From: Bdellovibrionales bacterium
GTDB taxonomy: Bacteria > Bdellovibrionota > UBA2428
Direction: 5' to 3'
NCBI GenBank assembly: GCA_018266335.1
Contig: JAFEAR010000039.1
Location: 1-64,000, forward strand
Length of the DNA stretch: 64,000 nt
Shown: one piece after another, positions 27,506 to 34,734 of the stretch
Numbering within the stretch: position 1 is the first letter of the stretch
Layout of the letters: every line of letters begins with the position of its first letter
Position numbers and translations under genes: made by a program
Notes under the pieces: model-generated
Database searches by the model: none
What the model was told of the DNA's origin: nothing
The model's input: the letters and a program-made list of their open reading frames with translations, nothing else

Positions 27506-27516
27506 TCACCTCCTTT
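27506..27516 (-). promoter_or_regulatory. Extended Shine-Dalgarno of fliK
   Basis: AAAGGAGGTGA, read on the minus strand, matches the 3' end of 16S rRNA over about ten bases and lies eight bases from GGAGG to the fliK ATG. It decides the start at 27500. A sister sequence occurs before the TIGR02530 gene at 24781-24794. Confidence 0.7.
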
Positions 27517-27549
27517 CTCTGCTCAACTCGCCATCCCTATCCCGAGGGT

Positions 27550-28128
27550 TTAACGAGGGCTCGCACTTGGCGGAGCCTGCTCTCCCAACGCTGCCTTGCC
27601 CGCCGGTCTGCGCTTGGCAACGAGTGAAGACAATGTCATTGCGCGGTTGGGGTCCATGACCTCCAGTAGGGCCGCGACCTTCTTTTCCTTCATGGCCATC
27701 ATGAGTTCGACCGCTAGGTCATCGTTCATCACGCTGACCACGCCGGCCGCCTTCTTCGGCGCCATGCTCTCGAAGGTTTTCACGAGACGCTTAAGCGTCT
27801 CGTCGTTAACTTTCCGGTTTTCCGCCCGTTTCTTCTCGAGCATGTCTAGTAATGATTGTAATTCATCGACGCGGTCTTTTACGCGCGATTCCTCAACCGT
27901 CAAACGTTCCTCGGCTTCCTTTACGCGGCGCTCGCGTTCGGCCACTTCGGTCTCCCGCGTGGTTAAAGCGGCTTCCATGTCTTTGCTGAGTGGAACGTCA
28001 GTTTTTAGTCCCGAAATGCTGTTGTCATTAATTTGTTTAACGCGCGGATCTTTGTTCTCGGCGAACACCACGGTGAGAACCGCGCTGCTAAACAAACCCA
28101 ACACGAATAAGGTCCAGAAATTTCTCAT
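27550..28128 (-). CDS. MotE-like flagellar protein with MgtE_N-type domain
   Basis: A 192-residue protein starting at ATG 28128 within the fliJ stop (ATGA). It has an N-terminal membrane anchor/signal helix (FWTLFVLGLFSSAVLTVVFA), a coiled coil of Glu/Arg/Lys (about 55-105) and a C-terminal helical domain with VKTFESMAPKKAAGVVSVM and LLEVMDPNRAMTLSSLV, typical of the MgtE intracellular N domain shared with FliG. This layout matches MotE, a periplasmic motor chaperone known from alphaproteobacteria, and its relatives beside fliJ in many operons. Function here is inferred from domain and position. Confidence 0.8.
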   Translation of the reverse strand: MRNFWTLFVLGLFSSAVLTVVFAENKDPRVKQINDNSISGLKTDVPLSKDMEAALTTRETEVAERERRVKEAEERLTVEESRVKDRVDELQSLLDMLEKKRAENRKVNDETLKRLVKTFESMAPKKAAGVVSVMNDDLAVELMMAMKEKKVAALLEVMDPNRAMTLSSLVAKRRPAGKAALGEQAPPSASPR

Positions 28129-28595
28129 GCTACCTCCGAGCCCCCATCGGCCTTGGCTTTTTCGAGCGTGTGGAACCACCGCTCGGCCACCCAGCCGTCG
28201 CTCGCACGTTTTTCAATCATCATCATTTCCTGATCGTGCGCTTCGCGCTGCCGTTCTTCGAGTTTTTCGATGGCCTTCAGTTCGCGGCCCAAGTGCGTCA
28301 CCCAGCGGGCGTGCCGCTCACGTTCTTCTTCAACTTTTTTAATGCCCATTTCCAAAGTGCGAATGCGGATGGTCTCACTCTGAATGAGATCCGAATACAC
28401 CAATCGTAATCCGGCCTGCGCGGCATCGGTCGTTTCGGTGCCAATCAAATCTGACCGCTCGGCATAAGCGTGGCGTAGCGCCGCCGTCAGGTCGTGTAGA
28501 CGCGTTTCCACTGCAATCAAATCTTTACGCGCAATCAGAAGGCGGTTTTCACGGTAACGCTTGAGGGCCGCCAGGCGAAAAACGAACTTCTTCAT
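28125..28595 (-). CDS. fliJ: Flagellar export protein FliJ
   Basis: A 156-residue, almost entirely helical and highly charged protein with no hydrophobic core segment, as expected for the FliJ coiled coil that inserts into the FliI ATPase ring. Sequence conservation in FliJ is low; the call rests on length, coiled-coil character and its place directly after fliI (four-base overlap) and before the MotE-like gene. Confidence 0.85.
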   Translation of the reverse strand: MKKFVFRLAALKRYRENRLLIARKDLIAVETRLHDLTAALRHAYAERSDLIGTETTDAAQAGLRLVYSDLIQSETIRIRTLEMGIKKVEEERERHARWVTHLGRELKAIEKLEERQREAHDQEMMMIEKRASDGWVAERWFHTLEKAKADGGSEVA

Positions 28596-29950
28596 TTTTT
28601 CACCTCAGTCGCAAAAATAGCCGCCAAGCGCTTGAAAGAATCCTTCCACCCGGCGGGTTCGCCCACGCTCTGCTGCAAAAACTGAATGACTTTCGGATAC
28701 AAATCAATCGCGCGGTCCCATTCGGGATTGTTTCCCTTGCGGTAAGCGCCAATGTTGATCAAGTCTTCGGCGCTCTTATACGTGGCCAGCACGCTCCGCA
28801 CTTGGGCATTGAGCGCCTTTTCCTCGGGGTTCGTAACGGCGTTCGCTAAACGCGACACGCTCCCGAGCACGTCGATGGCCGGATAAAAGTTCTTTGAGGC
28901 CAAATCACGCGAAAGCAAAATGTGTCCGTCCACAATGGAGCGCACGTTATCGGCAATCGGATCGTCAAAGTCATTGCCTTCGACGAGCACGGTGTAAAGA
29001 CCCGTAATGGAGCCGCCCGCCTTGCGCGCACCGGCGCGCTCCAAAAGGCGCGGCATCTGGGCGAATACGGACGGGGTATAACCTTTGGTCGTAGGGGGCT
29101 CACCCGCCGCCAAACCAATTTCTCGCAGCGCCATCGCAAAACGCGTTACCGAGTCCATCATGAGCAGAACGTTCTGTCCCTTATCGCGGAAGTACTCCGC
29201 GATGGTCGTAGCCAAGTTGGCGCCGCGAACCCGCAAGACGGGCGACTCGTCGCTTGTAACGGCAATGACGATAGACTTTTTCATGCCCTCGGGTCCGAGG
29301 TCACGTTCCAAGAATTCGGTAACCTCGCGGCCCCGCTCACCGATGAGGGCGATGACGTTGATGTCGGCCTTGGACTGTTTGGCAATCATACCCATCAGGA
29401 CGGATTTGCCCACGCCCGAGGCGGCCATAATGCCTACACGTTGACCGAGACCCAGTGGAATGGTCGCGTCGAGTGAACGCACTCCAAGTTCTAAACGATC
29501 ATTGATCGTTCGCCGTTCCATCGGCGTCAGGGCGGCACCACGGATGCCACGCACTTCATCGAACTTCACATCTTCCGAAGCCGCATCGGGCGCGCCTACG
29601 GGCAGGCCGTTGCCATTTAGCAGGCGACCAATCATCCAATCGCCAAGCTTAACGGAGGCAACTCCTGGCTGTTGCTCAATACGCGCGCCCATGGACACGC
29701 CATCGACCGCTTCCAGGGGCATGAGAATCGCCGTGCGATCGCGGAAGCCCACGACCTCGGCTTCGATGGGCTTCATAGAGCGTTGACTGATCATACACAC
29801 GCCACCCACGACGGCGTTCGGCAACGTGCCTTCCACGATGGGTCCCAGCACCTTTTTCACTCGTCCCGATTCATGGAATAGGTTTGCGAACTCTATCCCC
29901 CGGAAGTGGCGAGCAAGGTTAAACTGGAAGCCTTCGTTTGTTTCCATCAT
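28592..29950 (-). CDS. fliI: Flagellar export ATPase FliI
   Basis: A 452-residue F1-beta-like ATPase. Walker A is AASGVGKSVLMG (about 176-187), Walker B is VLLMMDSVTRFAMA, and GEPPTTKGYTPSVFAQMPRLLERAG is the conserved segment, here cited as GYTPSVFAQMPRLLERAG. FliI unfolds and delivers export substrates. It starts in the TGATG junction with fliH and overlaps fliJ by four bases, so H, I and J are likely made in balance. Confidence 0.96.
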   Translation of the reverse strand: MMETNEGFQFNLARHFRGIEFANLFHESGRVKKVLGPIVEGTLPNAVVGGVCMISQRSMKPIEAEVVGFRDRTAILMPLEAVDGVSMGARIEQQPGVASVKLGDWMIGRLLNGNGLPVGAPDAASEDVKFDEVRGIRGAALTPMERRTINDRLELGVRSLDATIPLGLGQRVGIMAASGVGKSVLMGMIAKQSKADINVIALIGERGREVTEFLERDLGPEGMKKSIVIAVTSDESPVLRVRGANLATTIAEYFRDKGQNVLLMMDSVTRFAMALREIGLAAGEPPTTKGYTPSVFAQMPRLLERAGARKAGGSITGLYTVLVEGNDFDDPIADNVRSIVDGHILLSRDLASKNFYPAIDVLGSVSRLANAVTNPEEKALNAQVRSVLATYKSAEDLINIGAYRKGNNPEWDRAIDLYPKVIQFLQQSVGEPAGWKDSFKRLAAIFATEVKK

Positions 29951-30732
29951 CAGGCTCCGGCGGCCTCACGCCGCGAAGTGCGGGCCTTCGTGATTTCAGA
30001 TTTTAAGAGTTCCAATTTTTCATCGATGAAGGATGCGATTTCGCCGCTCAAGCTATCGACAATGCAATTGCCGGCCTTGAGCGAGCCATCCATCTCGAAG
30101 GAAATTCGTCCCTGGCGACCTAGCTTTTCGACTTCCTCTTTGATCTTATCGATGGCCTCGAACTCCGCCGAAGCCAAACGAATTCGCACGTCATCTTCTT
30201 TGCCAATCTTTTCCAGAATAGCGGCAATAGTCGCATGAATCGCTTGGGGCTCGATTTCAAGCTCCTTGTGGAGCAACACTTTAGAAACTCTAAAAATTGT
30301 TTCTACGAGGAGTGTTTCGTATTGCTCGGCCAGCAAGGCCTTGGCCTTCGTGATGGAGTTAATGCTCGAGGCCATGTCCTCTAGGTGCTTGGCAATGCGC
30401 GCCTTCTCTTCTTCGTAGGCCTTTTGCTGACCTTCTTCGAGGCCCCGCTTGAAAGCCGTTTCGTGCGCCTCGGCCTTAAGAATTTTAAGCCGCGCCTCAA
30501 CCTCGTCACCGACCCGTTTGTCGAAACGCTTTTGCTCTTCGTGCTCCACCGACAACTGCCCCGCCACTAATTCGGAGAGAGCAAAAAGGTTTTGCTTGGG
30601 CATAGCGCCCGGATCGAAAGTATCCTTAATTTGCTGGTACGTGGGCAAGGGCTGACCCTTGAGCGCCGGCATTTCGAAAGTCTTAATTTCGGCTCCGGGC
30701 GGCAATAGGGCGGAGCGCGGCACACTCTTCAT
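29950..30732 (-). CDS. fliH: Flagellar assembly protein FliH
   Basis: A 260-residue protein with a long charged coiled coil (about 60-160, including EAHETAFKRGLEEGQQKAYEEEK, of which KRGLEEGQQKAYEEEK is the clearest FliH-type part) and a C-terminal globular domain related to V-ATPase subunit E (RLASAEFEAIDKIKEEVEKL onward). FliH inhibits FliI and links it to the C-ring. Neighbours fliG and fliI support it. Confidence 0.92.
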   Translation of the reverse strand: MKSVPRSALLPPGAEIKTFEMPALKGQPLPTYQQIKDTFDPGAMPKQNLFALSELVAGQLSVEHEEQKRFDKRVGDEVEARLKILKAEAHETAFKRGLEEGQQKAYEEEKARIAKHLEDMASSINSITKAKALLAEQYETLLVETIFRVSKVLLHKELEIEPQAIHATIAAILEKIGKEDDVRIRLASAEFEAIDKIKEEVEKLGRQGRISFEMDGSLKAGNCIVDSLSGEIASFIDEKLELLKSEITKARTSRREAAGA

Positions 30733-30762
30733 GCGCAGCTCCGAGTTCCGAGTGCACCGAAA

Positions 30763-31806
30763 TTAGACGAGACCATCGCCATCACCTCCGCGCTCGATAA
30801 ACAGTTTGCCTTCTTCCTCGAGACGACGCGCAATACCCACAATCTGTTGTTGGGCGGCTTCGACGTCGGATACCCGAATGGGCCCCATGGTCTCCAAATC
30901 GTTCTTGATCATCTCCGCACCACGTTTGGACATGTTCCGGAAGATTTTTTCGCGTACCGGCTCCGGCGCCGACTTGAGGGCCTTGAGCAAGCTTTCGTTG
31001 TTAACTTCCTTGAGAATAAGTCCGAGACCCTTGTCGTCGACCTTCGTGAGGTCGTCGAACACGAACATGAGGCGCCGGATTTCTTCGGCCAGGAGGGGGT
31101 CTTTTTCTTCCACGCGCGACATGATCGACTGCTCGGTGTTCTTGTCGAGCAAGTTGAACATTTCGGCCACGGGCTCTACGCCGCCCAGTTGGGTGGTCTC
31201 CATGGTACCCATCATCGCCAAACCTTGTTTGAGAACTTCATCCACCTGCTCCAGAAGTTCGGGGCTGATGTAGTCGAGGTTCGACATCCGTAGAATCACC
31301 TCGCCCTGCATTGCTTCGGGCAAACGCTTGACCACGTCGCTCTTCTTTTCGGGCGGCAAATGGGCCACCACGAGGGCCACGGTTTGCGGATGTTCGCTCG
31401 TGAGGTAGTTGGCGAGAGTACGAGTATCGACCATCTCCAAAGCTTCGAGTGATTTTTGCTGCGCCTGGGCGCCGGCGGCGCCGAAAATCAAACGGGCCCG
31501 GTCTTCGCCCAAACTCTTGATAATCGAATCTCGTGCATCTCCATTGCCGAAGATGATTTCGTTTTCTTCGTTCAACGCACGGTAGAACTCCATCATAACG
31601 CCCTTAATAGCGTTCACGTTGGCGCGCTTGGTTTTGCCCATCAGTGTAATCAGGCGGCGAACGTCGTTGTCCTTAAGGCCTTTGAAAATAGCGGAGGTCG
31701 CATCGTTGCCCAGGGTGTTGAGCAATAAGGCGGCCTTTTCGGCGCCCGACATCTTGCCTTCGCCGTCACCATCATCCCCGCCCTTTTTCTTCTTCGGAGG
31801 AGCCAT
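30763..31806 (-). CDS. fliG: Flagellar motor switch protein FliG
   Basis: A 347-residue rotor protein with the three FliG domains: N-terminal part binding FliF (KMSGAEKAALLLNTLG), the middle EHPQTVALVVAHLPPEKKSDV motif, and the C-terminal torque domain with MFVFDDLTKVDDKGLGLILK, whose charged residues face the stator. Length is normal. It overlaps fliF by one base. Confidence 0.97.
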   Translation of the reverse strand: MAPPKKKKGGDDGDGEGKMSGAEKAALLLNTLGNDATSAIFKGLKDNDVRRLITLMGKTKRANVNAIKGVMMEFYRALNEENEIIFGNGDARDSIIKSLGEDRARLIFGAAGAQAQQKSLEALEMVDTRTLANYLTSEHPQTVALVVAHLPPEKKSDVVKRLPEAMQGEVILRMSNLDYISPELLEQVDEVLKQGLAMMGTMETTQLGGVEPVAEMFNLLDKNTEQSIMSRVEEKDPLLAEEIRRLMFVFDDLTKVDDKGLGLILKEVNNESLLKALKSAPEPVREKIFRNMSKRGAEMIKNDLETMGPIRVSDVEAAQQQIVGIARRLEEEGKLFIERGGDGDGLV

Positions 31807-33467
31807 TAGCGTTTCCCTTTCTTAGCCTGCTGCTGTGGATCGCTCGCGGCCAACCATTCACCGATGATCTGCGCGGCTTTCTCGGGCGACATATCGATCA
31901 AACTTACGACTTTTTCTTTAAGCAATTCGTTTTCTGCTTTTTCGAGATCGACCGTTTCTTCTAGCAAGGGCAAGTTCGCCATCCCGGGTAGGGAGTTGGT
32001 GACCGTGTCCTGCATTTTTTCCAACTCTTCCACGGTCTTCGGCAGCACCGTCTCAATTTGCGTGGACGAAAGACCCGTGAGCCACCGCACGAAGGGACGA
32101 ACCACGACCAAGAAGAAAATCAGAATCAGCAGCCCCACGGTGCCGTAGGTAATGAGTTGGTACAGCAAATGGCGGCGCTCCTGCTGCGAAAGAAACTCAT
32201 CGGCCTTCTCGAGGTCTTCTTTGGCGAAGGAAGAGCTTTCCACCGTTACGCTATCGCGACCGGCGGTGAAGCCCACCGCATCCTTAACCAAACGTTCGAT
32301 GGTAGCGCGCTTTTCGTCGGAAATAGGCTGCGAGGTGACTTTTCCGTCGGCGCCCTTTACCTCCTGCTCGTTAACTAGCACGGCTACGGACAAGCGCTTC
32401 ACGGCGCCGAGCGCCTTTTCTTTGTTGCGAATTTTATTTGAAACTTCGAAGTCCGATTTGTCGTTGGTCTTCGCTACGTTCTGTTTGGACTCGGGGGGAG
32501 TCGACGCCGGACCCGGAACCGCCGCGGCTGCACCCGAGGGAGTTCCACCGCCCGCAACGGGGCGCGAAGCTTCCATGTTATTTTCTTGTTTAGACTGACT
32601 GCGGAGCGCGGTTTGCTCCGGATCAAAAAGCGTTTCCCGCTCCTGCACGGGATCAAAATCCAATTCGGCATTCACGCGGGCCACGATGTTGCCCTGACCC
32701 ATGATGCGGCCGACGATGTCTTCAATTCGCCGTTCCATCTCGTGCTCAACTTGCTGCTGCTTCTCCATCATCGTCGTCGTGATGGCGGAGAGCACATCGC
32801 CCGTTTTGCTGAGGGCCACACCGGAACTATCGACGACCGTAACGCGCTCGGGCCGCAGGCCTTCAACGCTCGAGGCCACCAGGTTCTGAATGCCCTTCAC
32901 TTCCGTTTTGGCCAGCGTCTTGCCGGGATGCATTTCAATCACGACGCTCGCCTTAGGGTCTTCGCTTTGCTCCAGGAAACTGGATTTCGGCGGCAAAGAG
33001 ATATGCACGGTGGCTTTACGCACCGGCCGCAACGTGGTGATGGTGCGAGTTAACTCACCCTGCAACGCCCGCACGTAGTTAATGCGCTGAACGTAGCTGG
33101 AGGTTCCGAAACTTTCCTTGTCGAAGAGTTCTAGTCCGGGCTTTTGGCCATCGGGCATGCCGCGGACGGCAAGTTTCATGGTGGTGGATTGAACAAATTC
33201 CGGTGGAATAGAAATCGTAGCGCCATCGTTCGATACGATGAACGGAATATTTTCTTCCTGCAGCAATTTCACCAGGTTCATGGAACCTTCGGGCGTGAGG
33301 TTGGTGTAGAGCGGTGTATAGGATTTTTGGCCCACCCAAACACCGAGGCCAATCATACACGTAAGAATCAGCAGACCCAGGCTCAATAGCCCGCCCTTTT
33401 TGACCATGCTCAGCTTGGTCCAGGTCCCGCCGACGTCTTTAAGCGCACTCAGTATTGATGACCACAT
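31806..33467 (-). CDS. fliF: Flagellar MS-ring protein FliF
   Basis: A 553-residue protein: one membrane helix near residues 25-45, the periplasmic YscJ/FliF domains (YTPLYTNLTPEGSMNLVKLL, AVRGMPDGQKPGLELFDKE), a second helix near 440-465 (TYGTVGLLILIFFLVVV) and a cytoplasmic C terminus with a FliG-binding helix. FliF builds the first ring of the basal body. Start at ATG 33467. Confidence 0.96.
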   Translation of the reverse strand: MWSSILSALKDVGGTWTKLSMVKKGGLLSLGLLILTCMIGLGVWVGQKSYTPLYTNLTPEGSMNLVKLLQEENIPFIVSNDGATISIPPEFVQSTTMKLAVRGMPDGQKPGLELFDKESFGTSSYVQRINYVRALQGELTRTITTLRPVRKATVHISLPPKSSFLEQSEDPKASVVIEMHPGKTLAKTEVKGIQNLVASSVEGLRPERVTVVDSSGVALSKTGDVLSAITTTMMEKQQQVEHEMERRIEDIVGRIMGQGNIVARVNAELDFDPVQERETLFDPEQTALRSQSKQENNMEASRPVAGGGTPSGAAAAVPGPASTPPESKQNVAKTNDKSDFEVSNKIRNKEKALGAVKRLSVAVLVNEQEVKGADGKVTSQPISDEKRATIERLVKDAVGFTAGRDSVTVESSSFAKEDLEKADEFLSQQERRHLLYQLITYGTVGLLILIFFLVVVRPFVRWLTGLSSTQIETVLPKTVEELEKMQDTVTNSLPGMANLPLLEETVDLEKAENELLKEKVVSLIDMSPEKAAQIIGEWLAASDPQQQAKKGKR

Positions 33468-33484
33468 TTAATCATTACCCCTTA

Positions 33485-33826
33485 TCAAACTGGCATCCGC
33501 ATGATTTCTTGGTAGGCCTCGACGAGCTTCGAGCGCACCGAAGTTAAAGTCCGCAATGAGACGTCCGCTTTTTCCATCGCGATCATCACATCGTGTAGAT
33601 TTCCGCCTTTGCCCGCCGCAAAATTCTGCGCAACGGTGTCGGCCTGCGACAGGGCATCGTTCACTTGACCGAGCGCTCCCTTGAGCGTCTCCGAAAAAGA
33701 AGGCCCCTGCGAAGCTTCCTGCAGCGCCCCCTGATTTGCTTTATCGAGCGCACGGCTGGCCTGATTGGCCTTGAGATCCGGCATGAGCCGGTCCGTGAGC
33801 ATCGACATGCCAAATTCGCCCGCCAT
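33485..33826 (-). CDS. fliE: Flagellar hook-basal body protein FliE
   Basis: A 113-residue rod-base protein. The C-terminal half carries the family pattern (VAQNFAAGKGGNLHDVMIAM, SLRTLTSVRSKLVEAYQEIM). FliE sits between the MS-ring and the rod. Neighbour order flgC-fliE-fliF is standard. Confidence 0.94.
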   Translation of the reverse strand: MAGEFGMSMLTDRLMPDLKANQASRALDKANQGALQEASQGPSFSETLKGALGQVNDALSQADTVAQNFAAGKGGNLHDVMIAMEKADVSLRTLTSVRSKLVEAYQEIMRMPV

Positions 33827-33828
33827 TA

Positions 33829-34263
33829 TTACCTACCTAATTCCAAGGCCTTCATGGCCATTTGTTTAGTGGTTTGAAACACGCTCACGTTCGTCTGGTA
33901 AGCGCGGTCGGCCGAGATGAGGTTCGCCATCTCTTCGACCGGGTTAACATTGGGCATGTAGACATAGCCTTCGGCGTCGGCATCCACGTGACTGGGGTTG
34001 TACACGGGCCGGCCGGGATTTTGGTCTTCTTTGACGTCTACAACACGCACTTCGTCGTGCGTATTTTTTTCCTCGAGCACTTCGCCGAATTCGCTCTGCA
34101 AGGGGGCCGACTCCAGAACCACATCTTTGCGGCGGTAGGGGCCCTTGCCATCGGCGGAGCGAGTCGAGTTCGCATTGGCAACGTTACTAGAAATGGCATT
34201 CAGACGCGTGCGCTCGGCCGTTAATCCCGAGCCAATCACGTCCATGGTCTTAAAAACGTCCAT
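33829..34263 (-). CDS. flgC: Flagellar proximal rod protein FlgC
   Basis: A 144-residue rod protein with the axial N-terminal signature LTAERTRLNAISSNVANANS and the C-terminal VNPVEEMANLISADRAYQTN, plus the FlgC-specific PSHVDADAEGYVYMPNVN. It stacks with FlgB and FlgF in the rod. It lies two bases upstream of fliE. Confidence 0.96.
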   Translation of the reverse strand: MDVFKTMDVIGSGLTAERTRLNAISSNVANANSTRSADGKGPYRRKDVVLESAPLQSEFGEVLEEKNTHDEVRVVDVKEDQNPGRPVYNPSHVDADAEGYVYMPNVNPVEEMANLISADRAYQTNVSVFQTTKQMAMKALELGR

Positions 34264-34266
34264 TTA

Positions 34267-34662
34267 TCAGCGCCCTCCGTCCGAAAGAACCTGTTTTTGA
34301 AACATGAACTTTTTGCTCAGCAGCTGAATCGCCGTTTCGTAAGCGATGGTGTTCTTGGCAATCTCGGTTTGCTCGCGTTCCATATTGACGGTGTTCCCGT
34401 CGCCACTCATTCGAGCTAAGGGATCTTCATAGATGTCGCCTTCCACGTTTTGGATGCGATTCATTGCTTCGTGCTCGCGTGCGACCTTGGGTGCGTTGCC
34501 TTCCATGGCGTCGAGGGCTTCTTGCATGCGAGCGTCAAAATCAATGCGCTTGGCCTTGTAGCCGGGCACGTTAGCGTTCGCGATGTTGGAAGCGTGAATT
34601 TCGTGGGCGCGCATCCGCAGATCCATGCTCTTTTCCAGCGCTGCCATCGTAGCGTCAATCAT
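34267..34662 (-). CDS. flgB: Flagellar proximal rod protein FlgB
   Basis: A 131-residue rod protein with the conserved LRMRAHEIHASNIANANVPG and YKAKRIDFDARMQEAL segments near the N terminus and the C-terminal NTIAYETAIQLLSKKF helix. It is the first gene of the large flgB-flgE operon. GGGGGAGG lies about nine bases upstream of the ATG, just after the predicted sigma-54 start site. Confidence 0.96.
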   Translation of the reverse strand: MIDATMAALEKSMDLRMRAHEIHASNIANANVPGYKAKRIDFDARMQEALDAMEGNAPKVAREHEAMNRIQNVEGDIYEDPLARMSGDGNTVNMEREQTEIAKNTIAYETAIQLLSKKFMFQKQVLSDGGR

Positions 34663-34690
34663 CTGCTGAACCTCCCCCTGTTAGGTTAGG

Positions 34691-34706
34691 AGCAGAAATC
34701 ATGCCA
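34691..34706 (-). promoter_or_regulatory. Sigma-54 promoter of the flgB operon
   Basis: The minus-strand sequence TGGCATGATTTCTGCT has GG and GC separated by exactly ten bases, with the TGGCA element intact and the second element CTGCT close to consensus TTGCT. The predicted transcription start near 34680 precedes the flgB ribosome site by a few bases. It lies in the 72-base gap after the TPR gene. Confidence 0.75.
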
Positions 34707-34734
34707 CGCGGCGGAGTCGGTGCTTTGTCGGAGG

